A stretch of 7,756 nucleotides of DNA from an uncultured Ruminococcus sp. Lineage in GTDB: Bacteria; Bacillota; Clostridia; Oscillospirales; CAG-272. The notes under the pieces are model-generated. The model did not search any database. It was not told the DNA's origin and saw only the letters and a program-made list of their open reading frames with translations. A program made the translations under genes and the position numbers. Position 1 is the first letter of the stretch, and every line of letters begins with the position of its first letter. This document shows positions 1 through 5,848 of this stretch, piece by piece. The DNA is taken from NCBI GenBank assembly GCA_902778205.1, contig CACYWX010000170.1, forward strand, positions 1-7,756, in the 5' to 3' direction.

Positions 1-20
1 GTATCGATCCGGGCTTGAGT

Positions 21-143
21 TTAACTTGCGGATAACTTGCAAAAGAGAATGCCACTTCGTTGGTATGCCACAAGATGTTGTGATAGGTAACATATTGTTC
101 TGTTATATTGTATTGAATTTAACTTGCGGGCAACTTGCAGAAA
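21..143. repeat. Two copies of a paired AACTTGC element upstream of and overlapping the aconitase 5' region
   Basis: The sequence TTAACTTGCG followed by a second AACTTGC occurs at 21-44 and again, with few changes, at 119-143. Within each copy the AACTTGC heptamers (23-29 and 34-40; 121-127 and 132-138) are exactly 11 bp apart, about one helical turn, in direct orientation. The two copies lie 98 bp apart, and a further ACTTGC occurs at 192-197. This arrangement resembles a pair of operator sites for a regulator binding one face of the DNA, and the second copy would lie just downstream of the candidate promoter start point. I do not recognise the motif as that of a named regulator (it is not the CcpC or TnrA consensus). 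It could instead be debris of a mobile element or a chance repeat. The repeat itself is seen directly; the regulatory role is inferred. Confidence 0.45.
78..109 (+). promoter_or_regulatory. Candidate sigma-A-type promoter with extended -10 for the acn-icd operon
   Basis: In the AT-richest stretch of the window (61-120, about 30% GC by my count) there is TGTTATATT at 101-109, which fits an extended -10 (TG, one base, then TATATT, 5 of 6 matches to TATAAT). A weak -35 (TTGTGA, 4 of 6) sits at 78-83 with an over-long 20-bp spacer, so the extended -10 would carry recognition. Transcription would start near 116, at the edge of the second AACTTGC pair, which is a typical repressor position. This is the only reasonable promoter I see ahead of the operon. 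Confidence 0.35.
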
Positions 144-161
144 GGCAAGAACAAAAAAACA

Positions 162-2171
162 ATGTGTTTCCAGAAGCGCAATCTTCACAATACTTGCGCC
201 GGATACAATCTGTGGTTGGAAAACAGATGCGAAACCATTGCTTTCAAGTATACGCGCGATTATTTCGACAGTCTGGACGGCGAGCTTTATCAGGTGGGTT
301 ACTGCCGTAACGAGAAGGGACAGGAGATCGGGCTGAGGATCGATCAGACCCTGACCCAGGACGCCACGGGCACGATGGCCTATATCGAATTCGAGGCCAT
401 GGGGATCGGACAGGTCCGCACGGAACGCAGCGTCGCCTATATCGACCATAACACCCTGCAGTCCGGCTTCGAGAACGCAGACGACCACCGGTTCATCGCG
501 TCCGTGGCGAAGAAGCACGGCATCTATTATTCCCGCCCCGGCAACGGCATCTGCCATCAGGTGCATCTGGAGCGGTTCGGCGCGCCCGGAAAGACCCTCA
601 TCGGATCGGACAGCCACACTCCCACCGGCGGCGGCATCGGCATGATCGCCATCGGCGCGGGCGGACTGGACGTGGCGGTGGCCATGGGCGGCGGCGCGTA
701 CTATATCACGTATCCGAAGATCGTCAGGGTCACGCTGACGGGGAAGCTGTCTCCCTGGGTGGCGGCCAAGGATGTGATTCTGAAGCTCCTGTCCGTCATG
801 AGCGTCAAGGGAGGCGTCGGAAAGATCATCGAGTACGCCGGAGAGGGCGTCGCGGCTCTCAGCGTACCGGTGCGGGCCACCATCACCAATATGGGCGCGG
901 AGCTGGGAGCCACCACCTCCATTTTCCCCTCCGACGAAAACACCATCCCTCTGGCTGCCGATCCGGACGCGGACTACGACGAGGAGATCACCATCGACCT
1001 GTCCTCTCTCGAACCCATGGCGGCATGCCCTCACTCTCCGGACAACGTGAAGACCCTCTCCGAGATCAACGCCATGGCGGAGGGCGGCCGGATGAAGATC
1101 GATCAGGTCTGCATCGGCTCCTGCACCAACTCCTCCCTCGCCGATATGATGAAGGTCGCCTATATATTGAAGGGAAAGACCGTTCACCCGGACGTCTCCC
1201 TGGCGGTGTCCCCGGGATCGAAACAGGTCCTCACCATGATGGCGGAAAACGGAGCCCTCAGCGACATTCTGGGAGCCGGAGCCCGGGTGCTGGAATCCGC
1301 CTGCGGTCCCTGCATCGGCATGGGTCAGAGTCCCAATTCCCGCGGCATCTCCCTCCGCACCTTCAACCGCAATTTTGAGGGACGCAGCGGTACCCGGGAC
1401 GCGCAGGTCTATCTGGTGTCCCCGGAGGTGGCGGCCGCGTCGGCTCTGGCGGGGTACCTCTGCGATCCCAGGGAGCTCGGCGATATGCCGGTGTTCTTCA
1501 TGCCGGATTCCTTCGCCGTGAACGACAACATGATCACGCCGCCCGCTCCGCCGAAGGAGGCCGGTGAGGTGGAGATCCTCCGCGGTCCCAACATCAAGGA
1601 GTACCCGAAGACCGCTCCGCTGGCGGATCACCTCCGGGCGGAATGCTCCCTCAAGGTGGGGGACAACATCACCACGGATCACATCATGCCGGCCGGAGCG
1701 AAGATCCTGCCTCTGCGGTCCAACATCCCCGCTATCTCCAAGCACTGCTTCGCTGTCTGCGATGAGAGCTTCCCGGACCGGGCCCTTTCCCTGGGACAGA
1801 GCATCGTGGTGGGAGGCTCCAACTACGGACAGGGATCCTCCCGGGAGCACGCCGCCCTGGCGCCGCTGTATCTGGGAGTAAAGGCCGTGATTGTGAAGTC
1901 CTTCGCCCGGATCCACCGGCAGAACCTCATCAACGCCGGTATCCTCCCGCTGGAATTCGCGGACGAAGCGGACTACGACGGCGTGGAGCAGGGCGATATT
2001 CTGGCCATCGAGGATCTGCGGGATCAGATCGGGGCCGGAGAGCGCGTCACCGTGAAGAATCTCACGAAGGGGAAGTCCTTCGAGACGAAATGTCCTCTCA
2101 GCGAGCGGATGAAGGCCATCCTCCTCTGCGGCGGCCTGCTGGATTATACCAAAGCGAACCTGAAGAAATAA
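162..2171 (+). CDS. acn: Aconitate hydratase (short bacterial type), unusual N-terminus
   Basis: Iron-sulfur enzyme of the cytoplasm that isomerises citrate to isocitrate via cis-aconitate (EC 4.2.1.3). Numbering from the ATG at 162 (669 aa): a DQTLTQDATG block begins at residue 61, D150-S151-H152 lie in DSHTPTGGG, the [4Fe-4S] ligands are C321 (SCTNSS), C381 and C384 (CGPCIGM), substrate-binding R403 and R408 lie in RNFEGR, and catalytic S559 is in GSSREHAA within the C-terminal swivel domain. All key residues are present, so the core looks functional. The family match begins only near residue 53 (nt 318). The preceding ~50 residues match nothing I know, and the usual short N-terminal helix is not seen. 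A stop at 120-122 bounds the frame. A TTG at 135 is an alternative start lying inside the AACTTGC repeat; neither start has a good Shine-Dalgarno sequence. About 14 residues also seem missing near residue 260. It heads an operon with isocitrate dehydrogenase. Family certain, start uncertain. Confidence 0.9.
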   Translation: MCFQKRNLHNTCAGYNLWLENRCETIAFKYTRDYFDSLDGELYQVGYCRNEKGQEIGLRIDQTLTQDATGTMAYIEFEAMGIGQVRTERSVAYIDHNTLQSGFENADDHRFIASVAKKHGIYYSRPGNGICHQVHLERFGAPGKTLIGSDSHTPTGGGIGMIAIGAGGLDVAVAMGGGAYYITYPKIVRVTLTGKLSPWVAAKDVILKLLSVMSVKGGVGKIIEYAGEGVAALSVPVRATITNMGAELGATTSIFPSDENTIPLAADPDADYDEEITIDLSSLEPMAACPHSPDNVKTLSEINAMAEGGRMKIDQVCIGSCTNSSLADMMKVAYILKGKTVHPDVSLAVSPGSKQVLTMMAENGALSDILGAGARVLESACGPCIGMGQSPNSRGISLRTFNRNFEGRSGTRDAQVYLVSPEVAAASALAGYLCDPRELGDMPVFFMPDSFAVNDNMITPPAPPKEAGEVEILRGPNIKEYPKTAPLADHLRAECSLKVGDNITTDHIMPAGAKILPLRSNIPAISKHCFAVCDESFPDRALSLGQSIVVGGSNYGQGSSREHAALAPLYLGVKAVIVKSFARIHRQNLINAGILPLEFADEADYDGVEQGDILAIEDLRDQIGAGERVTVKNLTKGKSFETKCPLSERMKAILLCGGLLDYTKANLKK

Positions 2172-2175
2172 GGAG
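2170..2175 (+). promoter_or_regulatory. Ribosome binding site of isocitrate dehydrogenase, overlapping the aconitase stop
   Basis: AAGGAG overlaps the TAA stop of aconitase (2169-2171) and lies 6 nt before the ATG at 2182. The overlap suggests that ribosomes finishing aconitase can feed initiation of the next gene, and it supports 2182 rather than the internal ATG at 2197 as the start. Confidence 0.8.
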
Positions 2176-2181
2176 CCGGAT

Positions 2182-3381
2182 ATGGAAAAAATCAGGATGA
2201 AGACCCCCCTCGTGGAGATGGACGGGGACGAAATGACCCGGGTGATCTGGCAGTGGATCAAGGAAATCCTCATCGAGCCCTTCGTGGACTTGCAGACGGA
2301 ATACTACGATCTGGGGCTGGTGCATCGGAACGAAACCGACGACAGGGTGACGGTGGAATCCGCCGAGGCCGCCCTGAAATACGGGGTCGCCGTCAAATGC
2401 GCCACCATCACGCCCAACGCGGCGAGAGTGAAGGAATACGATCTGAAGGAGATGTGGAAATCCCCCAACGGCACCATCCGCGCCATCATGGACGGGACCG
2501 TGTTCCGCGCGCCCATTCTGGTGAAGGGCATCGAGCCCTACCTCCCCACCTGGAAGGCTCCCATTACCATCGCCCGCCATGCCTACGGAGACGTGTACAA
2601 GAACACCGAGGCGAAGGTGCCCGCCGGAGGAAAGGCTGAGCTGGTCGTTACGGATGCGGAGGGAAACGAGACCCGTCAGCTGATCCATGACTTTAAGGAT
2701 TCCGCCGGCATCGTGCAGGGGATCCACAATCTGGACGCCTCCATCACGTCCTTCGCCCGCTGTGCTTTCCGGTACGCGCTGGACACCCGGCAGGACCTGT
2801 GGTTCGCCGCCAAGGACACCATCTCCAAGACCTACGACCACCGCTTCAAGGACATCTGGGCGGAGATCTATGAAAACGAGTTCAAAGCGAAGTTCGAGGA
2901 GGCGGGGATCACCTATTTCTATACCCTCATCGACGACGCCGTGGCCCGGGTGGTCCGGAGCGAGGGCGGGTTCATCTGGGCCTGCAAGAATTACGACGGC
3001 GATGTCATGAGCGACATGCTGGCGACGGCCTACGGATCCCTGGCCATGATGACCTCCGTGCTGGTGTCTCCCACGGGAGCCTACGAGTACGAGGCGGCCC
3101 ACGGCACGGTCCAGCGCCATTATTACAAGCATCTGAACGGCGAGGAGACCTCCACCAACTCCGTGGCCACCATCTACGCCTGGACGGGTGCCTTCCGCAA
3201 GCGCGGCGAGCTGGACGGCACACCGGAGCTCTGCGCCTTCGCCGATCGGCTGGAGCAGGCCTGCGTGAAGACCATCGAGGACGGCGTCATGACCGGCGAC
3301 CTGTACCTGCTGTCAAAGCTGGAGAATAAGCGCAGGGTCAACACCCGGCAGTTCCTGGAGGAGATCCGCGCGAGAATGTGA
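2182..3381 (+). CDS. icd: Isocitrate dehydrogenase, NADP-dependent, eukaryote-like homodimeric type
   Basis: Oxidatively decarboxylates isocitrate to 2-oxoglutarate with reduction of NADP+ (EC 1.1.1.42), using Mg2+ or Mn2+. The 399-aa protein is full length and collinear with human cytosolic IDH1 over its whole length, unlike the E. coli Icd type. Substrate arginines fall at R100 (SPNGTIR), R109 (GTVFR) and R132 (RHAYGD), the same numbers as in IDH1, with Y139 also kept. The metal-binding aspartates are D251 (LIDD), D274 and D278 (YDGDVMSD). The motifs GGFIWACKNYDGD, AAHGTVQRHY and ETSTNS are typical of this subfamily, and the last two belong to the NADP-binding region. Translation starts 10 nt after aconitase, so the two are almost certainly co-transcribed and act in sequence from citrate to 2-oxoglutarate. 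No phosphorylation-control gene is visible. Cofactor choice is inferred from the subfamily. Confidence 0.95.
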   Translation: MEKIRMKTPLVEMDGDEMTRVIWQWIKEILIEPFVDLQTEYYDLGLVHRNETDDRVTVESAEAALKYGVAVKCATITPNAARVKEYDLKEMWKSPNGTIRAIMDGTVFRAPILVKGIEPYLPTWKAPITIARHAYGDVYKNTEAKVPAGGKAELVVTDAEGNETRQLIHDFKDSAGIVQGIHNLDASITSFARCAFRYALDTRQDLWFAAKDTISKTYDHRFKDIWAEIYENEFKAKFEEAGITYFYTLIDDAVARVVRSEGGFIWACKNYDGDVMSDMLATAYGSLAMMTSVLVSPTGAYEYEAAHGTVQRHYYKHLNGEETSTNSVATIYAWTGAFRKRGELDGTPELCAFADRLEQACVKTIEDGVMTGDLYLLSKLENKRRVNTRQFLEEIRARM

Positions 3382-3389
3382 GGATCCGA

Positions 3390-3436
3390 AAAACGGAAAA
3401 AGAACCGGACGGGGCACGAGGCTTCGTCCGGTTTTT
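3390..3436. terminator. Bidirectional intrinsic terminator between convergent operons
   Basis: AACCGGACG (3403-3411) pairs perfectly with CGTCCGGTT (3425-3433) around a 13-nt loop. On the + strand the stem runs into five T (3432-3436), ending the acn-icd operon 20-50 nt after its stop. Read on the - strand, the same hairpin is followed by CTTTTTCCGTTTTT (the complement of 3389-3402), so it should also stop transcription leaving the glycerate kinase gene, whose stop lies at 3468-3470. Confidence 0.85.
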
Positions 3437-3467
3437 CGCTGTTTCGAAATGGGATCGGTCAGGCCGC

Positions 3468-4610
3468 TCAGATCAGCCCCGCCAGATTAAAGGCCGCCTT
3501 TTCCAGCAGTTCCTCCGTTCGTTCCATGCTCTCCTCCGACGTCATGGGCCGGTCCGCCAGAGCAAAGACCGCGTCCACGCCGTCCCGGTACAGGGACTCC
3601 GTCGGTTTGGACACGCCGCAGAGGCATACGGTTTTCACCGAGGGATTGACCTCCTTCGCCGCGCGGCAGACGGCCAGAGGCAGCTTTCCCGTGGCGGTCT
3701 GGGCGTCCGTCTTTCCTTCTCCGGTAATGACCAGACCGGCTGACCGGGCGGCTTCCGGAAATCCCACGGCGTCAAGCACGGTCTGCGCCCCCGGGACCAG
3801 CTCTCCGCCGATGAGGGACAGCCCGTAGCCGAGTCCTCCCGCCGCGCCTGCTCCCGGAAGAAGAGAGAGCGGCTTTCCGGCAGTCCTGTCGCAGAGGTCC
3901 GCAAAACGGATCATATCCCGTTCCATTCCGGGCAGATCCTCCTCCCGCGCTCCCTTCTGACGGGCATAGAGCAGGACGGCTCCATGCGGTCCGGTCAGAG
4001 GAACTCCGGAATCGTACAGAAGCGTTAACCGGACTCCGGCGAACAGCCGCCGCGCCTCTGAGAAGTCCGCGTCCCGGATCGATCCGAGGTCCACCGTCCG
4101 GGGATCGGTCAGGATGTGTCCGTTCCCATCGGCGAACCGGACGCCCAGAGCCGCCAGCGCGCCGACGCCTCCGTCGCAGGTACCGCTTCCGCCGAGCCCC
4201 ACCAGAATATGCCGGCATCCCATGTTGAGAGCGGTCCGGATCATCTCTCCCACGCCGAGGGTGGAGGAGCGGGGAAGATCGCAATCGTGCTTTTGGGCCA
4301 GGCGCAGTCCGGCGGCGGAGGCCATGTCCAGCACGGCGGTCTTCGTTCCGTTCCGCACGCAGATCCCAAAGGCGGCCGCGACGGGCGCTCCGTGGGTGTC
4401 GGACACCGTGACGGTGTGCAGTTCGGAGTGAAAGGCCGCGTTCAGCGCATCCGCCGTTCCCTCGCCGCCGTCTCCCACCGGGAATACCAGCACACGGGCG
4501 TCCGGACGTCTGTTCAGAAATCCCCGGCGAATGGCTTCCCCGGCGGACGCGGAGGACAGGGCGCCCTTGAAGGAATCGGGAGCGGCGAGGACCGTCACGG
4601 TTTTACCCAC
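3468..4610 (-). CDS. Glycerate kinase, GarK/GlxK type
   Basis: Phosphorylates D-glycerate with ATP, giving 2-phosphoglycerate in the GarK/GlxK family, and so feeds glycerate into lower glycolysis. The 380-aa length is normal. Visible family blocks are APDSFKGAL (residues 10-18), GDGGEGT (46-52), DMASAAGL (95-102), GLGGSGTCDGG (138-148), LTGPHGA (205-211), PGAGAAGGLGYGL (252-264) and GEGKTDAQT (297-305). Some usually conserved positions differ: GSATNDGG has become GSGTCDGG, and the Asn of the DxxNPL block appears as V203. It starts with GTG at 4610, which overlaps the stop of the upstream gene by 8 nt; a GAGGA motif at 4619-4623 supports this start over a second GTG four codons later. It is last in its operon, before the shared terminator. 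No glyoxylate or sugar-acid genes adjoin it, so the source of glycerate is unknown. Confidence 0.9.
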   Translation of the reverse strand: MGKTVTVLAAPDSFKGALSSASAGEAIRRGFLNRRPDARVLVFPVGDGGEGTADALNAAFHSELHTVTVSDTHGAPVAAAFGICVRNGTKTAVLDMASAAGLRLAQKHDCDLPRSSTLGVGEMIRTALNMGCRHILVGLGGSGTCDGGVGALAALGVRFADGNGHILTDPRTVDLGSIRDADFSEARRLFAGVRLTLLYDSGVPLTGPHGAVLLYARQKGAREEDLPGMERDMIRFADLCDRTAGKPLSLLPGAGAAGGLGYGLSLIGGELVPGAQTVLDAVGFPEAARSAGLVITGEGKTDAQTATGKLPLAVCRAAKEVNPSVKTVCLCGVSKPTESLYRDGVDAVFALADRPMTSEESMERTEELLEKAAFNLAGLI

Positions 4611-5028
4611 GACTGTCTTCCTCGTTGTAATGGCAGGGCGCGCGGTAAAACTTCCTCAGATCGATGCCCAGCCGTCCGTCCTCGGTTTTGCGGAAGCTCC
4701 ACTTCTTGATCCGGTCCGCGGGGGCAGCCGTCTCGTCGATGTAAACGTATGGGATCTCCGCCTTGTTCAGAAAGGCCATGACGCCGCGGACCAGCACGGT
4801 GACGGCTTCGTCCTCCTCCGAACCGGGCATGACGCCCACGGAGCGGATGACGACCTCCTCCGGGGAGTAGGTGAACTGGCACAGGGCGATCAGGCCCCGG
4901 ACCTCCTTCGCGTCGTCGGACAGCTCCACGGCGCAGAAGGCGAAGGTGTTCTCAAAAAAAGGGCATCCCAGGGCGGAGGCCATTTCAGCCTGCAGATCCC
5001 GGGAGCGTACGGGCGTAACCTGAAACAT
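4603..5028 (-). CDS. Small GNAT-like protein of unknown function
   Basis: A 141-aa cytoplasmic protein with no signal peptide or membrane segment. The layout resembles a GNAT acetyltransferase fold: a central strand pair (LIALCQFTY, about residues 46-54, then VVIRSVGVMPG, about 59-69), a helix (about 73-88) and a following strand (PYVYID). The acetyl-CoA pyrophosphate loop, normally R/Q-x-x-G-x-G/A after the VxP motif, is replaced by an acidic SEEDEA stretch, so catalytic activity is doubtful. The CQF, MPG and C-terminal FYRAPCH patterns recall a small uncharacterised family I remember from Clostridia, from memory only. The ATG at 5028 follows a GAGGT ribosome binding site at 5036-5040 with a 7-nt gap. 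It begins 39 nt after the pseudouridine synthase gene, and its stop overlaps the glycerate kinase start (GTGGGTAA), suggesting translational coupling. The substrate is unknown. Confidence 0.65.
   Translation of the reverse strand: MFQVTPVRSRDLQAEMASALGCPFFENTFAFCAVELSDDAKEVRGLIALCQFTYSPEEVVIRSVGVMPGSEEDEAVTVLVRGVMAFLNKAEIPYVYIDETAAPADRIKKWSFRKTEDGRLGIDLRKFYRAPCHYNEEDSRG
4619..4623 (-). promoter_or_regulatory. Ribosome binding site deciding the GTG start of glycerate kinase
   Basis: GAGGA on the - strand lies inside the last codons of the GNAT-like gene and 8 nt upstream of the GTG at 4610-4608. The alternative in-frame GTG at 4598-4596 would give an N-terminus closer to that of E. coli GarK, but it has no ribosome binding site at a workable distance. 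Confidence 0.6.
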
Positions 5029-5067
5029 AGTCGGTACCTCGATATCGGATCAATAGGGTTCGGGCGG

Positions 5068-5817
5068 TCAGTCGATGCTCTTCAGATAGGCTATCTCGTC
5101 CTCCGTCAGCGGACGCCAGTGTCCCGGAGCGATCCCCTTGAGGGACAGCCGGCCGATGGCGATGCGGGTCAGCCGGGAGAGCTTGACACCGTAGTGGGCG
5201 CAGATCTTGCGGATCTCCCGGTTCCGGCCCTCCCACAGGGTAAAGCGGACCACGGTGGAAGGGATGCCGCCGGTCCTGGTATAGCGGACGAAATCCACCC
5301 CGAAGGGCTTGAGCATGTAGCCGTCCAGCTCGAAGGGCTCCGCCAGGGCCTCCAGATCGTCCTCGGTCAGAAGGGCGTTCAGCGTCGCCAGATACTGCTT
5401 CGGCACCTCATGGGACGGATGGAGCAGGCGGTTGGTGACGTCCCCGTCGTCCGTACACAGCAGAAGACCGTCGGAGTATAGGTCCAGCCGCCCCACGGGA
5501 TAGACCCGGTGTCCCACGTCCCGGATGAGATCGGCCACGGTTTTCCGCCCGCCGTCGTCCGACATGGTGGTCACATACCCGGCGGGCTTGTTCAGAAGGA
5601 TATAGGTATATCCCCCGCCGTTCGGAACGGAGCCGGACCGCGGAAGAACGGGCTTCCCCCGGTAGGCTACCTCGTCCTCTCCAGGGGTGATTTTCTGTCC
5701 CAGCACGGCGGACTCTCCGTTGACCGTGATACGGCCCGCCGTGATTTCCTTTTCTGCCGCGCGCCGGGACATGACGCCGCAGTCGGTGAGATATTTCTGA
5801 AGTCGTATCGGTTCCAT
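5068..5817 (-). CDS. rluB: Pseudouridine synthase, RsuA/RluB family
   Basis: Isomerises a specific uridine of ribosomal RNA to pseudouridine. The RluB branch modifies the 23S peptidyl-transferase region, the RsuA branch modifies 16S. At 249 aa it has an N-terminal S4 RNA-binding domain (about residues 3-55, with LQKYLTDCGVMSRRAAE and RITVNG), a YILLNKPAG strand (72-80), the catalytic loop GRLDLYSDGLLL with nucleophile D112, and the family signature EGRNREIRK in the C-terminal third. The ATG at 5817 has only a weak ribosome binding site (GTGGA) and lies 31 nt after the carboxypeptidase stop. An RluB gene near sporulation carboxypeptidase and segregation genes is a common Firmicute arrangement, which favours RluB over RsuA. 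The family assignment is secure; the exact target nucleotide cannot be read from sequence alone. Confidence 0.88.
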   Translation of the reverse strand: MEPIRLQKYLTDCGVMSRRAAEKEITAGRITVNGESAVLGQKITPGEDEVAYRGKPVLPRSGSVPNGGGYTYILLNKPAGYVTTMSDDGGRKTVADLIRDVGHRVYPVGRLDLYSDGLLLCTDDGDVTNRLLHPSHEVPKQYLATLNALLTEDDLEALAEPFELDGYMLKPFGVDFVRYTRTGGIPSTVVRFTLWEGRNREIRKICAHYGVKLSRLTRIAIGRLSLKGIAPGHWRPLTEDEIAYLKSID

Positions 5818-5848
5818 AGCATTCCACTGGTGTCTGAAAATGGCCGTA

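Noticed and set aside
134..149. CTTGC-AGAAAG-GCAAG hairpin as an attenuator
   Set aside because: The stem is only 5 bp with no U-tract, too weak to call.
26..336. Short + strand open frames (26-310 and 124-336) in the upstream region
   Set aside because: They have no ribosome binding site or recognisable sequence and run into the aconitase coding region in the wrong frame; the second is kept only as a possible frameshift trace.
21..2273. 750-codon open frame on the - strand opposite aconitase
   Set aside because: It is antisense to a gene with all aconitase catalytic residues, is rich in His, Arg, Gly and Asp as expected of a GC-rich shadow frame, and shows no recognisable domain.
2098..3132. 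344-codon - strand open frame opposite isocitrate dehydrogenase
   Set aside because: It is a shadow of a clearly conserved gene, with low-complexity His/Gly/Asp composition.
4531..5481. 316-codon + strand open frame opposite the GNAT-like and pseudouridine synthase genes
   Set aside because: It crosses several well-supported - strand genes and a gap, and has no family motifs.
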